64,000 nt of DNA from an uncultured Opitutales bacterium (GTDB taxonomy: Bacteria > Verrucomicrobiota > Verrucomicrobiia > Opitutales > Intestinicryptomonadaceae). Every line of letters starts with the position of its first letter. The first letter of the stretch is position 1. Of the stretch, positions 1-10,099 are shown piece by piece. The DNA lies in NCBI GenBank assembly GCA_900545715.1, contig URAJ01000008.1:1-64000 (forward strand), given 5' to 3'. Below the pieces are notes generated by a model that was given only the letters and a program-made list of their open reading frames with translations, searched no databases and was not told the origin of the DNA. A program made the position numbers and the translations under genes.

Positions 1-60
1 TTGGTGTTGACCCTTTTAACTAAAACTGTCTAACACCCTTGCAGTGTGAAAGTTATAAAC

Positions 61-148
<88 letters not shown>

Positions 149-299
149 TTTTATCCTTTCTACACAACATTATATTTCTCTTCTTGGCAACTTTTTTATC
201 TAATCTTTTTCATTTTATTTTTTCCTTCCATATTTCTCAAAATATATTATCTTTTTCTCCATATTTTTTATTTTAATCTATCTTGAACTTTTTATTATT

Positions 300-2402
300 A
301 TGAATACTTATTGCAATATTCTAAATGCAGAAATATTAAAAAATATCGTTAAATATACTCTATCTATTCCATTCGCTTCCGCTATATTTTTCCTCTATGC
401 CTGCGATAATAACGACACCAACGTCATTTCCGATTCGCACGATTCAGAAAAAAAATACCCAGCACAAGTACTTCAAGAAGTAAATTCTCTTGCAAATACC
501 TACTTTAAGGATCCTTCGTCGCCCGCAAAAAAATCATGGATTGATATCCAACTTAAATCTTTCGACGCCATCAATTCTATTGTCCCGGACATCCCAATCC
601 AAACATTTGACTCCATTAAATCAAATGCCGTAGCAAAAAATAAGGGCGATTGGAAGGCCGCTCATAAACAAATCACTGCACAAACCGACGCATTTAAACG
701 CATTGCTCTTATATCAAATTCCATGAAGCCGGATGCCGCTGACTTCGCAAAACAAGTAGCAGCATCTATATATCCCCATGACTATATCGCGCAGGCTGCC
801 GAATTGCGCAATTGGGGCAGGCTCTATAACGCCATTGTTTCAAACGTAAATTTATTCTCGCAATCGGAAATTGATTCTATCAAACAGCGCGTTCTTTCTG
901 AAATTTCAAAACTCGGCTATCCGGCATCTGTAAAATGGCTGGCTGCACAATCTACCGCAAAACGCAAGATACTGCAATTCTTGGATTCCGCCGATGAAAG
1001 TATTCGGGATAATTTGAAAGAATTAGAACAGTCTTATCCGGCGGATTTTGAAAAACAGCTTTCTGCAATCGAAAATATTGCAGCCGCGGCTCACGAACAT
1101 CAGCAAGTTCAAGCCAACCATGACAGCAAACAAACCCGGGCATCTCGCAATTCGCAAGAAAAGCAAAATCCCGATAATCTCGCATCGCGCGATGACGAAA
1201 TTAAAGAATTAAATAAATATAGATTCTCAATATTTACCAATAGGGGTATTGACGGAAAAATGTCCACTGCCGTTTTGGTCAAACTAAACGGACAGAAAGT
1301 AGTTTTGTGCACAAAAGATTTTTTCGACGGTTCTTTGCCTTACACAATCACAAACAGCCTCGGGAAGATTAAATGTTCGCGCGCTTTCATTTCCTCCGAT
1401 TATCCCCTTGTAATGCTTATGCCAGACAGCGTTCCGGATACTTTCGCCCCTTTTGAAGTTGTCTCTCCCCAGGAAATGGTATCTATCATTGACAAAAAAC
1501 TTACCATGATTGCGCCGTCTAAGGCTGGATTTTCAAAATTCCCGGTGCGCATTTTTTCGGAGGACCAAAAATACCTAAACCTCACCTCGGATACTGCTCC
1601 GGAAATCCGCAAATCGACAAATATTAAGAGGCTCGATAGAAGGGGTGAAAAATTTCTCCTTTCAACAAAGATTTCTGTCGATGCGGGAAACAACTCGATT
1701 GTTATCGACCCGGATTCGGGGAAGCTCGTATCTATGGCGTTTCGCAAATACAACCCGGGAGTCCTCTCTTGGACGGGGAAAACCGGATCTATTGTCGGAA
1801 ACGAAAATATGGCAATCCCGGACATCAACAATTTTATACGCCAGTTTGACGGCGTCACAAAATCAATTGAATCTCCCGACAGTTCGATTCAGTTTATACG
1901 CATGACGGGGCTCGAAAATTGGATGCGTTTGGACCCGTCAGTTGCTGCCGAGCAGAAAACCCAGCTGCGCCGATTCACTGACGATAACAACGATTTCCTA
2001 ATGTTTTTTAAGCGCAACTTATACGGCGACATGTTGCGTTCCCGCAGGCTCGGACAGATTGCCGAGCGCTATCGCAAGCCTTTCCTAAACGAGCGCATGG
2101 ACAGAATTTCCTACGAAAGAAACTATAAAAAATACATGCTCGATGTAATGTACGCGATGCGCCGAGAATTGAGCCAGTTCCCCAATGCCAATTCTTTTTA
2201 TCCGATTTACAGAGACGAGATGGAATACCAGATTGCTTTGCGCAGAGCCATGCATGACTATCTCGCAGAAGTCATAAAAAACGGCGATATTACAAATGTC
2301 CTCCATGTGGATTTGCGTGCAAGATATTCTGACCCCATGGTAATCCCGGAAGGGCAGATTGCTCCCACTACTTTTGGCGGATCAAAGGGCGGGGGATTTT
2401 GA
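300..2402 (+). CDS. Large lipoprotein, possibly with an inactive trypsin-like domain
   Basis: Not assignable to a named family. The N-terminus has a hydrophobic stretch ending in a lipobox-like LYAC (Cys about residue 35), followed by a Ser/Asp-rich linker, so the product is probably a lipoprotein exported to the envelope. Residues about 60-270 are helical and Lys/Gln-rich. Residues about 310-490 resemble a DegP/trypsin-like beta-barrel: a VLVKLNGQKVVLCTKD segment sits where the catalytic His would lie, SDYPLVML where the Asp would be, and GNNSIVIDPDSGKLVSMAF where active proteases have GNSGGP. His and Ser are therefore missing. The C-terminus (about 520-700) is charged and ends in a Gly-rich tail. 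It stands alone, with no operon partner. The protease-like reading is inference from motif order. Confidence 0.7.
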   Translation: MNTYCNILNAEILKNIVKYTLSIPFASAIFFLYACDNNDTNVISDSHDSEKKYPAQVLQEVNSLANTYFKDPSSPAKKSWIDIQLKSFDAINSIVPDIPIQTFDSIKSNAVAKNKGDWKAAHKQITAQTDAFKRIALISNSMKPDAADFAKQVAASIYPHDYIAQAAELRNWGRLYNAIVSNVNLFSQSEIDSIKQRVLSEISKLGYPASVKWLAAQSTAKRKILQFLDSADESIRDNLKELEQSYPADFEKQLSAIENIAAAAHEHQQVQANHDSKQTRASRNSQEKQNPDNLASRDDEIKELNKYRFSIFTNRGIDGKMSTAVLVKLNGQKVVLCTKDFFDGSLPYTITNSLGKIKCSRAFISSDYPLVMLMPDSVPDTFAPFEVVSPQEMVSIIDKKLTMIAPSKAGFSKFPVRIFSEDQKYLNLTSDTAPEIRKSTNIKRLDRRGEKFLLSTKISVDAGNNSIVIDPDSGKLVSMAFRKYNPGVLSWTGKTGSIVGNENMAIPDINNFIRQFDGVTKSIESPDSSIQFIRMTGLENWMRLDPSVAAEQKTQLRRFTDDNNDFLMFFKRNLYGDMLRSRRLGQIAERYRKPFLNERMDRISYERNYKKYMLDVMYAMRRELSQFPNANSFYPIYRDEMEYQIALRRAMHDYLAEVIKNGDITNVLHVDLRARYSDPMVIPEGQIAPTTFGGSKGGGF

Positions 2403-3008
2403 TCCCCGCAAAGTGTATATCTTTCCCACGTCTTTTGCCTGAGAGGGTAGGGCGAATTATGCCTTTATATTTAGGCTTAAATTTTATTGGTAAGAATTTT
2501 TACGGCTCTACGTTCTAAAATTTTTCGGTTAAAGTGGATTCATCAGAAGTTTAGATTGCGCGTTGTGTCGGACGTGCTCATGGGCGGTGTTTGCAAGTCC
2601 ATAATTTGCGCAGCGCCTACTTGTCTTTATATGGGCAAGTTTGCTATTTTCTTGAGGATATCCCGAGAATTTTTGCAGACTTTTACGGTATTTTCCCCGT
2701 TTTTTCTGTTTACCCAATGTGTGCGTATCTCTTAGAATTGATCTATCCGTTGTAGAATCGGGCATATGAAGCTCAATATCTATGTAAAGTTTTTTCAGGG
2801 AAGAGGCGAATGCATTCATTGTCCAAATATAGTTTCCCCGCGCTCTCTTTATATTTTGTCGAGTATCTTTTGACCTTAAACTTAAGTTATATTATTCTGC
2901 TCTTAAACGGTTATGCTCTTATTAGGCGGTTATATTTTCGCATTTTTTTATTTTGCAAAAATAACGCGATGGAGGCCGCAAGTTGAATACCATAATTTAA
3001 AAATAAAA
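2403..3008. other. Gene-poor spacer with a glycine-riboswitch-like remnant
   Basis: About 600 bp of AT-rich DNA between the lipoprotein gene and the terminator of the aldolase gene. The only notable element is at 2430-2520 on the minus strand, where CCCTCTCAGGCAAAAGAC resembles the 3' half of a glycine aptamer. Short open frames here have no codon-usage or motif support. Confidence 0.5.
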
Positions 3009-3034
3009 AAGGCGAATCAGCTCAGATTCGCCTT
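3009..3034 (-). terminator. Rho-independent terminator of the aldolase gene
   Basis: Perfect 10-bp stem AAGGCGAATC / GATTCGCCTT with a 6-nt loop. On the minus strand it is followed by TTTTTTATTT. It lies 57 bp after the aldolase stop codon. Confidence 0.9.
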
Positions 3035-3090
3035 CGTTCAGTTGACGCCCACCCATTTTATTATGGTTCCATTCGGGCGGGGTGGGGGTA

Positions 3091-4086
3091 TTATTTCATA
3101 ATCTCGTCGTAGAATTCTACGATCTTGCCTTTTTTTCCGGATTCGTTGAATTCTATTGCACTTTTCGGGTGCCTGTTCAGGAAACCGGTCACCATGTACG
3201 GGTAGTCGAATCCCCAGCCGAGTTTGGCGCGCTTGGGCTCAATGTATTTTTCAATGCATTGCAGCAGCGGGCGCACTCTGTACTTTGGGTTGTGCAGGAA
3301 ACCGGTCAGCAGTTCGAGTTGGCAATTTCCGGCGCCGCGACCGAGTCCGGCGAGAGTCCCGTCTATCATATTTGCGCCGGCGACTATCGCTTCAATCGTA
3401 TTTGCAAACGCGAGCTGCAAGTTGTTGTGGGCGTGTATGCCAATCTCCTTGCCAAATTCGTGCGCCACCCTCATGTATTTCGCCATCATGTAACGGATTT
3501 GTTCGCTGTATAGCGAGCCGAAACTATCTACGAGGTATATCGCCTCCGCCTCGCTTTGCCCGAGCATTTCAAGCCCTTCGTCGAGTTCGCTCTCGCGCAC
3601 GGTGGAGACTGCCATTATGTTTACGGTTGTCTCGTAGCCCTTGTCCTTGGCGTCTTTTATCATGTCGAGGGCGAGGGGGATTTGGTGTATGTAGGTGGCT
3701 ACTCTTACGAGGTCTATCTGGCTCTTTTCCTTGGGGAGAATGTCGGTCTTGTAGTCAGATTTTTCGGCGTCCGCCATGACGGAGATTTTTATGTCGCGTT
3801 TATTATCCCCAATTATGCGGTTTATATCGTCTTCGTCGCAGAAGCGCCACGGGCCAAATTCGGACGAGGAAAATATTTTGTGGCTGTTTTTGTAGCCTAT
3901 TTCCATGTAATCTATACCGGCGTCGGCGCAGGCGTCGTACACGGCGCGAACCTCTTCGTCTGTAAACTTGCTCGAGTTCATCAGACCGCCGTCTCTTATT
4001 GTGCAGTCGAGCACTTTTAGTTCTTTCCTGAACCCTATCCATCTTCCGGAGGAGGTCGAGGAGCCATTCATTGTTTTGTGATTCAT
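3091..4086 (-). CDS. HMGL-like (DRE-TIM) aldolase domain protein
   Basis: 331-residue member of the DRE-TIM metallolyase superfamily (HMG-CoA lyase, 4-hydroxy-2-oxovalerate aldolase, homocitrate synthase). The N-terminal LDCTIRDGG carries the Arg-Asp catalytic pair, and GIHAHNN (residues about 217-223) carries the two metal-binding His residues. A barrel Gly/Thr-rich segment GTLAGLGRGAGNCQLE follows. The substrate cannot be read from the sequence; similar stand-alone proteins are usually annotated only as aldolase catalytic domain proteins. The start was chosen at 4086 because AAGGAAATC precedes this ATG at ribosome-binding-site spacing; a further in-frame extension to 4167 would be read through a terminator-like hairpin. 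Its own terminator follows. The leader suggests attenuation (see 4121-4192). Confidence 0.85.
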   Translation of the reverse strand: MNHKTMNGSSTSSGRWIGFRKELKVLDCTIRDGGLMNSSKFTDEEVRAVYDACADAGIDYMEIGYKNSHKIFSSSEFGPWRFCDEDDINRIIGDNKRDIKISVMADAEKSDYKTDILPKEKSQIDLVRVATYIHQIPLALDMIKDAKDKGYETTVNIMAVSTVRESELDEGLEMLGQSEAEAIYLVDSFGSLYSEQIRYMMAKYMRVAHEFGKEIGIHAHNNLQLAFANTIEAIVAGANMIDGTLAGLGRGAGNCQLELLTGFLHNPKYRVRPLLQCIEKYIEPKRAKLGWGFDYPYMVTGFLNRHPKSAIEFNESGKKGKIVEFYDEIMK

Positions 4087-4120
4087 TTTGATTTCCTTTT
4101 TGGTGAGAAAAATTAAGACA

Positions 4121-4192
4121 TAAAAAAAACCGGACGCTTTTTCGCGTTCGGTTTTCAACTTCGACAACAGGCAAAAGCCGCCCGCCGAACGC
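4121..4192 (-). promoter_or_regulatory. Attenuator-like leader upstream of the aldolase gene
   Basis: On the minus strand AACCGAACGC - loop - GCGTCCGGTT (4153-4128, one mismatch) is followed by eight Ts, a terminator placed 35 nt before the start codon. Upstream, GCGTTCGG (4192-4185) is a perfect 8-nt complement of the CCGAACGC in the terminator's 5' arm, so a competing antiterminator pairing is possible. A TATAAT-like box (minus strand, about 4200-4195) lies just upstream. It could instead simply terminate carA transcripts. Confidence 0.5.
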
Positions 4193-4314
4193 TAATTATA
4201 TACGCCGGTATAATAAAAGTAATAAAACTTTTCGCTGTGCGGATTCATCTGTTAAAGTTGATTGTGTCGGATTAGATATTCTTTTTTTTTAATTTCAAGA
4301 AAAATTTTCAATTT

Positions 4315-5469
4315 TTATGAATTTTTTTCAACGAGCTTGTAAAAGTCGTCAAATAGCGGCAGGGCGTCGTTTGGCCCCGGGGCCGCTTCCGGGTGGTATT
4401 GCACGGAGAATAGCGGATAGTCTTTGTGCCTCAATCCCTCAACTGTATTGTCGTTTAGATTTATTTCCGTCACTATCCCGCCGCAGTTTTCGACGCTTTC
4501 CTTATCGGCGGCAAACCCGTGGTTTTGCGAGGTTATCGACACTTTGCCGGTCTCGAGATTTTTTACCGGCTGGTTGCCGCCGCGGTGCCCAAATTTAAGC
4601 TTGTATGTTTTTGCGCCTATCGCGTGCGTTATTACCTGGTGGCCAAAGCATATCCCGAATGTGGGCAGCTTTTTGATTAGCTTTGAAACAGTTTCGTGCG
4701 CGTATTCAACGGCGGACGGGTCGCCGGGGCCGTTTGAAAGGAAGAGTCCCTGCGGCGCGAAATCGAGGATTTCCTCGGCGGAGACGGATGCGGGAAATAC
4801 TGTGACGTCAAAGCCGTGGAATGAAAGTTTGCGGAATATCGACGCCTTTGCTCCGAAATCTATGGCGGCGCATTTTAAAAGCGGATATTTTCTCTGGCTG
4901 TTGTAGAGGCTTGTGCCTTTTACGGTGAAGGGCTTTAAATCGGCTTCGGAGACGTCGTAGTGGTACGGCTTTTTGCATGTGACTTGCTTTACGTAGTCAA
5001 CTCCAACAAGCCCCTCCCAGCCGCGGGCTTTTGCCAATGCTTCTTCGGGGGATATCCCTTCGGTGGAAAGGCAGGCTTTCAACGCGCCTGCGTCGCGGAT
5101 TCTGCGGGTGATTGCGCGCGTATCGACACCGCTTATTGCGGGTATCGAATTGCTTTCCAAATAGTCTTGGAGCGACATCTCGCTCCTCCAACTGCTGGCA
5201 ACCGGGCTCGCTTCCCTCACGACAAAGCCGGCGACTTTTATTCCGTCCGACTCCTCATCCTCCTTATTGACTCCGTAATTGCCTATCTCTACAGCCGTCA
5301 TTGTCACTATTTGTCCGAAGTACGACGGGTCGGTTAAAACTTCCTGATAGCCGGTCATTGAGGTGTTGAATACCGCCTCTCCGACGACTGTTTTTTTTGC
5401 GCCGAAAGCGCGTCCAGTGAAGACGCTTCCGTCTTCCAATGCGAGTATTGCCGTAGCTTTGTGAGTCAT
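4315..5469 (-). CDS. carA: Carbamoyl-phosphate synthase small subunit
   Basis: Glutaminase subunit that hydrolyses glutamine and passes ammonia to CarB for carbamoyl phosphate, feeding pyrimidine and arginine synthesis in the cytosol. The 384-residue length is normal. The N-terminal CPSase small-chain domain runs to about residue 150; the class I glutamine amidotransferase domain follows, with FGICFGHQ (nucleophile Cys274) and QYHPE (His359, Glu361) forming the triad. LSNGPGDP (about 244-251) is the oxyanion-side motif. The start ATG at 5469 is the only plausible one. carB is not in the window, so the subunits are encoded apart. It reads in the same direction as the aldolase gene, 228 bp downstream. 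Confidence 0.97.
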   Translation of the reverse strand: MTHKATAILALEDGSVFTGRAFGAKKTVVGEAVFNTSMTGYQEVLTDPSYFGQIVTMTAVEIGNYGVNKEDEESDGIKVAGFVVREASPVASSWRSEMSLQDYLESNSIPAISGVDTRAITRRIRDAGALKACLSTEGISPEEALAKARGWEGLVGVDYVKQVTCKKPYHYDVSEADLKPFTVKGTSLYNSQRKYPLLKCAAIDFGAKASIFRKLSFHGFDVTVFPASVSAEEILDFAPQGLFLSNGPGDPSAVEYAHETVSKLIKKLPTFGICFGHQVITHAIGAKTYKLKFGHRGGNQPVKNLETGKVSITSQNHGFAADKESVENCGGIVTEINLNDNTVEGLRHKDYPLFSVQYHPEAAPGPNDALPLFDDFYKLVEKNS

Positions 5470-5594
5470 AAGTGGATTTTCCCGAAAATAATGGACTTTC
5501 CCGCTTTTTTTACAAGTCTAATTTAGCGCAAGCTTCGGCCGGTATTTACATTTTTTATTTTAATTCCCGCTGCGCACTATTTCACGCGCCAAAA

Positions 5595-5617
5595 AAAGGC
5601 GGCCGAATGCCGCCTTT
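5595..5617 (-). terminator. Rho-independent terminator of the lpxD operon
   Basis: AAAGGCGGC / GCCGCCTTT, a 9-bp stem with a 5-nt loop. On the minus strand it continues into a T-run (complement of 5591-5597). It lies about 130 bp after the lpxD stop and closes the long leftward operon. Confidence 0.88.
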
Positions 5618-5748
5618 CTCTGGGTTGCCGCCGCTTTTTAGCCGCCGAAAAGCGGAAATTGCCGCGCCTTTTTATGTGGGCTGCGCACTTCTAAAATTTA
5701 AACCATTTCACTAAGGTAAAAACTTCCGAAGGCGCCGCCGCCCGGAAA

Positions 5749-6813
5749 TCAATGGCTGCCGCGCGAAGATCCGAACGTCTTCTTTGATATTCCGAGGTGC
5801 TTTTCGAGGTCTTTTACCCTGTCGAATAGTTCGGCGAGATGGCCTATTAGAATTTCCGTCTTGTGGGCTTTGAGGTATGGGCGGGGCGGGGTGCCGCGCA
5901 TATACGACTTGGGCGGTATGTCGCCGTTTACTCCGCTCTGGCCGCCTATCATTGCGCCGTCGCCGATATGCAAGTGCCCGGCGACTCCGACTTGACCGCC
6001 GAGAACTGCATAATTTCCGATTTTTGTGCTTCCGGAAATGCCGACTTGCGAAACGAGCAGCGCCCCTTTGCCGATTTCGACATTGTGCGCAATCTGCACG
6101 AGGTTGTCAACTTTTGTCCCTTCGCCGACTATCGTCTTGTCGAAGCGCGCCCTGTCAATGCAAGTGTTCGCCCCGATTTCAACATTGTCGCCGACGACAA
6201 CTTTGCCAACTTGCGGAATTTTGACGTGCACGCCGTTTACAAATTCGTACCCGTACCCGTCCGAGCCTATCACAGCGCCGGGTTGCAGGCGGGCGTTTTC
6301 GCCTATTTCGCAATAGTCCATAACTACGGAATTTGGCATAAGAAAGGCTTTGCGGCCTATCTTTACGAACCGCCCAACATAGTTGTTGCCCTGTATCACT
6401 GCGCCGTCTGCAATTTGCGCGCCTTCGCACACCGTGACATTTGGTCCGATAAATACGTTTTCGCCGATTTTTGCCGTTTCGGAAATTACGGCGGACGGGT
6501 GTATTGAGGGCTTTATTTCCGGCCACAAAACTTTTTCTACCATTGCCCCGATTTTTGCGAGTTCCGCTGAGGGATTGTCAACCCGCACGACAACGGAGTT
6601 CTTTGGGAGTTCTCCGGTGTAGTTACGCGGAAGCAGTATTGCGCCGGCATTGGTTGACGAGACGAGATGCGCGTACTTTTTATTCCCGAGGAAAGTGAGG
6701 TCTGAGGGGGTTGCCTTGTCGATGGCGGCTATGGCGGACAGCTCTACCGAGTCGTCTCCGCAGACTTCGGGGTTGTCGAAAAGTTTCAGGATTTCTTTCA
6801 GTGGATATTTCAT
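5749..6813 (-). CDS. lpxD: UDP-3-O-acylglucosamine N-acyltransferase
   Basis: Third step of lipid A synthesis: transfers a 3-hydroxyacyl chain from ACP to the 2-amino group of UDP-3-O-acylglucosamine. The N-terminal LpxD domain (residues 1-95, [12 protein letters not shown]) precedes a left-handed parallel beta-helix of hexapeptide repeats (about 100-310). IAHNVEIG carries the probable catalytic base His243, matching E. coli His239. A short C-terminal helix ends in a Ser/Gly/His tail. The length (354) is standard. The gene begins 1 bp after the HD-phosphohydrolase stop and is last in the operon. It shows that the cell has a Gram-negative outer membrane. Confidence 0.97.
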   Translation of the reverse strand: MKYPLKEILKLFDNPEVCGDDSVELSAIAAIDKATPSDLTFLGNKKYAHLVSSTNAGAILLPRNYTGELPKNSVVVRVDNPSAELAKIGAMVEKVLWPEIKPSIHPSAVISETAKIGENVFIGPNVTVCEGAQIADGAVIQGNNYVGRFVKIGRKAFLMPNSVVMDYCEIGENARLQPGAVIGSDGYGYEFVNGVHVKIPQVGKVVVGDNVEIGANTCIDRARFDKTIVGEGTKVDNLVQIAHNVEIGKGALLVSQVGISGSTKIGNYAVLGGQVGVAGHLHIGDGAMIGGQSGVNGDIPPKSYMRGTPPRPYLKAHKTEILIGHLAELFDRVKDLEKHLGISKKTFGSSRGSH

Positions 6814-6814
6814 A

Positions 6815-9133
6815 TTATTTTTTTGCGTTGTTGTATTCCACGCGCGTATGCAGCATGTTCATCATTGTAAAGACGAAGCTTTGTTTGATTTTTGAAATCT
6901 GTTTTATGGTAATGGGGCAGGAATCGAGCTGGCCGTCGTCTATCTTTGATTTTACTATCGCGTTGACGAGCTCCGTAATTCCGTGCTGTGTCACGCGCTT
7001 TAACGAGCGCGAAGCGGCTTCGCAAGAGTCTGCGAGCATTATGATTGCGTTTTCAACCGTTTGCGGCTTTACACCTTCGTGCCTGTATGTGCTTTCGTCG
7101 ATGCCTGCGTCGCGCAGCGCTTGGAGAGGGTCCGAGACGTTTTGGGCTTCGGCGAGCTTGACGGCCTTGTTGTAAAAATAGGAGATTATGGACGTTCCGT
7201 GGTGCTGCTTGATTGCGTCGATTACCTGCGGGGGCATTTTTGCGATTCTCGCGAGCTCTACGCCCTCCTTTATATGGTTTTTAATTATCAGCGCACTCAT
7301 AGACGGGTTTTGGTCGTCGTGCGGATTTTTGCCGCCGCCCTGGTTTTCGGAAAAGAATTCCGGCTTAATGATTTTCCCGATATCGTGGTAGAGCGCGCCT
7401 ATTCTGCAAACCATCGGATTTGCCGATACGGCAACCGCCGCGTGTTCTGCGAGGAACGACACCATTACGCTGTGGTGGTAGGTTCCGGGGGCCTCTATTT
7501 GAAGGCGCCTTAGCAGGGGATTATTGAAGTCTGTGTACTCTATGAGCGCGATATTCGAGTATCTGCCGAAAATCTTTTCCACTATCGGCAATATCACTGT
7601 TGCGAATACGCCCGTCAAGCTTCCTGCTATGACAGCAAGCAGCGCTTGCCTCCAAGCTATGCTTATTGGAACGCCGTTTGCCGTGCTTATTATGAAAGAG
7701 AAGAACGCGAGGAACATTCCGTATATAACGCCGCCGAAAATTACGCGCGAGCGGCTGTGCGCGCCGTCGCAGAAGTAGATTGCAACGAGCGCCGCCGCGA
7801 GGAAGAGGACGAATATCACAATGCTTTCGCCAATCATCATTGTCGTTAGGGCGGCTATGAGAATCGCCATCACAAACCCCGTGTACGAGCCGAACAGCAA
7901 AACCTGTATAATCGGTCCGAGCATAATTGGGGTTCCGTACGCAAAAATTTGCAGGAATGTCGTGTTTGTGTCGAAGTATTCTGCGTTGCTTAGGTGGATT
8001 ATAAACCGCTCCATCGCGAGGTTGAGAATCAGCAGGGCGGAGAATATTAAGACGGTGCGCGGCTTTTTATTTTTTTGGGTTTTGCTGATTACAAAAAACA
8101 GGGCGGCGGCCGACACGAGCAACAGCGAGACAATGTAGTCGATGTACCTGAAAGCGTTTGCCTGTGCCCCTGAATCGCGGCGCTTTGCAAGCTCGCTTTT
8201 ATACGCCCTAAGTTTTTCCTGCATAATCGGGGTGGGGGTCGAGGAGGCGTCGAGGAGGGTTTCGCCCTCGCGGACTTTTACGACTACCGGCTGGATTGCG
8301 TTTCTCGCCTTTTCCCGAAGGTCTTTCGTCTTTTGTTCGTCAAATGTTATATTGGGGTTTATCTCCTGGACAAACGTGCGGTACACGGCAAGCGCCATTG
8401 CTTCGGATACCCCCATATTTTTAAGTTTGTCTAACAGCTCTGCGCGCGCGGTGGTTTCGCTGGCGGCCTGCGGGGTATTTGCAGGCGATACTCCTTGAAT
8501 GCCAGCGGGCTGGGCGTCGACTTTTATTTCTCCGGAAAAAATCTTGTCGCCGTCGGCGTAAATACCCTGTTTCAGGACGACTTTAAGGGCGAAGGCGACG
8601 TGGCTGAAAATATTTTTGCAGTTTTTTGCGGTGGTGTTTGCGAAAAATACCTTTATGTCGTCAGGATTTACCGTGAGTTTTGCCACATTTTTTAGCTGTG
8701 AGGAGAGGCTTTCGCAAATTTCGTCGGCCTCCTCGGGCGAGCTTTCTTCAAATTCGTCGCGCCGCTCGTTTAGCAGCGAAACTAATGTGTCTATGGCGCT
8801 CTGAGCCCTCACTATCGAATCGGCGTCTATTTTGTAGAAGGGCGGTATTCTCTCTGCGATTTGATTGCGCTTGGCCTGCGTTTGGTATTCGCTTACATAT
8901 GAGAACTCGAACGGCGACACGAGATATACCTGCGCGACTTTGTTTGAGAACACTTGCGGGACGACCGGAGACTTATATGCAAAGCATATGAAATAGACTG
9001 CAAACGACATCGCAAACACTGCTGCGACAGTCGCCCAAAGTTTCCATTTCTTCCGGACGTTGGATATTTTGTCCGGTTCTTCCAGCTTTCTTCTGGCGCG
9101 TTCCGTCCTATATTTTTTAATATGGTTGAACAT
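6815..9133 (-). CDS. 7TM-HD membrane phosphohydrolase (PgpH/YqfF family)
   Basis: Integral membrane HD-domain phosphodiesterase. Family members studied in Firmicutes hydrolyse cyclic di-AMP; that activity is inferred, not shown, here. TM1 is at about residues 31-52. A periplasmic 7TM-HDED-type domain (about 55-325) follows, then a bundle of about six more membrane segments (about 328-520). The cytoplasmic HD domain starts at TYHHS (His553/His554), with HDIGK (His583-Asp584) and later QHHG as further metal ligands. The 772-residue length fits the family. The start overlaps the 3' end of phoH by 17 bp, an arrangement conserved in many bacteria (phoH - yqfF - ybeY); no ybeY follows here, lpxD does. 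Confidence 0.93.
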   Translation of the reverse strand: MFNHIKKYRTERARRKLEEPDKISNVRKKWKLWATVAAVFAMSFAVYFICFAYKSPVVPQVFSNKVAQVYLVSPFEFSYVSEYQTQAKRNQIAERIPPFYKIDADSIVRAQSAIDTLVSLLNERRDEFEESSPEEADEICESLSSQLKNVAKLTVNPDDIKVFFANTTAKNCKNIFSHVAFALKVVLKQGIYADGDKIFSGEIKVDAQPAGIQGVSPANTPQAASETTARAELLDKLKNMGVSEAMALAVYRTFVQEINPNITFDEQKTKDLREKARNAIQPVVVKVREGETLLDASSTPTPIMQEKLRAYKSELAKRRDSGAQANAFRYIDYIVSLLLVSAAALFFVISKTQKNKKPRTVLIFSALLILNLAMERFIIHLSNAEYFDTNTTFLQIFAYGTPIMLGPIIQVLLFGSYTGFVMAILIAALTTMMIGESIVIFVLFLAAALVAIYFCDGAHSRSRVIFGGVIYGMFLAFFSFIISTANGVPISIAWRQALLAVIAGSLTGVFATVILPIVEKIFGRYSNIALIEYTDFNNPLLRRLQIEAPGTYHHSVMVSFLAEHAAVAVSANPMVCRIGALYHDIGKIIKPEFFSENQGGGKNPHDDQNPSMSALIIKNHIKEGVELARIAKMPPQVIDAIKQHHGTSIISYFYNKAVKLAEAQNVSDPLQALRDAGIDESTYRHEGVKPQTVENAIIMLADSCEAASRSLKRVTQHGITELVNAIVKSKIDDGQLDSCPITIKQISKIKQSFVFTMMNMLHTRVEYNNAKK

Positions 9134-10097
9134 CTGAAATATTTTTTCGGTTTGTTTCGTAGGCGTTCACTATTTTTGTGACGAGCGGATGCCTCACAAC
9201 GTCGGAGGAATCGAATCTAAACTGGGAGATGCCGTCTATGTCTCTTAAAATTTTTACGGCCTCGCGCAGGCCTGATTTTTTATGGCGCGGCAGGTCTGTC
9301 TGCGTGATGTCGCCGGTGACAGCCATTCGGGAGCCTTCCCCGAGGCGCGTTAGGAACATCATCATTTGCTCGGGCGTAGTGTTTTGGGCTTCGTCGAGTA
9401 TCACAAAGGCGTTTTGAAGGGTGCGCCCGCGCATGTATGCAAGGGGCGCGATTTCTATAATTCTGCGCTCCGTCAGCTTTTGGGATTCCTCCGCGCCGAG
9501 CATATCGTATATTGCGTCGTATAGCGGGCGGAGGTAGGGAAGGAGCTTTTCCTGCAAGTCGCCGGGCAGGAAGCCGAGAGCCTCCCCGGCCTCGACTGCG
9601 GGGCGGGTTAGGACTATCCTCTCAACTTTTTTGTCTTGCAGCATTTTAAGCGCCCAGGCTGTTGCCAAATACGTCTTGCCGGTCCCCGCCGGGCCAATCC
9701 CGAAAACTATTTCCGAGCTTTTAAAGAGGTCGAGGTATTTTTTTTGGCTTACGTTTTTGGGAACAATGCTTTTGCGCTTGAGGTTTACGACAACGGGATT
9801 TTCAAAGACGGCTGTAATTTCGCCAAGCTTTCCGTCGGCGACTCTCGCAAGCATATTTCTAAAATCGAAGGAATTGATTCTTATGCCCTGCGAGCGGGCC
9901 GAACCGAGGATTTTAAAGAATTCAAAAGCTGTATCTACCTTCTTTTTCGGGCCTTCGATTTTCATCCAGCCCTCGCGCGATACGATTTGAACTGACAGCT
10001 TTTCCTCCGCGAGCGCGAGATTTTCTGGGCGGTTTCCGTAAGTTTCGGCGAGCTTTTGTGCGCTTTCAAAAGTCAGAATTTTTTCGACGGACGGCAT
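9117..10097 (-). CDS. phoH: PhoH family ATPase
   Basis: Cytoplasmic P-loop protein of the PhoH/YbeZ type, linked to RNA metabolism and ribosome maturation in other bacteria. The N-terminal KH-like region (1-100) is followed by GPAGTGKT (Walker A, 135-142), LTRPAVEAGE, and FVILDEAQN (Walker B, 231-239) with the typical TGDITQTDLP motif. The length of 326 is normal. It sits 2 bp downstream of the HIT gene and overlaps the PgpH-type gene, so it is translationally coupled to it. Confidence 0.95.
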   Translation of the reverse strand: MPSVEKILTFESAQKLAETYGNRPENLALAEEKLSVQIVSREGWMKIEGPKKKVDTAFEFFKILGSARSQGIRINSFDFRNMLARVADGKLGEITAVFENPVVVNLKRKSIVPKNVSQKKYLDLFKSSEIVFGIGPAGTGKTYLATAWALKMLQDKKVERIVLTRPAVEAGEALGFLPGDLQEKLLPYLRPLYDAIYDMLGAEESQKLTERRIIEIAPLAYMRGRTLQNAFVILDEAQNTTPEQMMMFLTRLGEGSRMAVTGDITQTDLPRHKKSGLREAVKILRDIDGISQFRFDSSDVVRHPLVTKIVNAYETNRKNISDVQPY

Positions 10098-10099
10098 TG

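Noticed and set aside
2388-2412. Hairpin across the stop codon of the lipoprotein gene (GCGGGG/CCCCGC)
   Set aside because: No T-run follows, so it is not a convincing intrinsic terminator.
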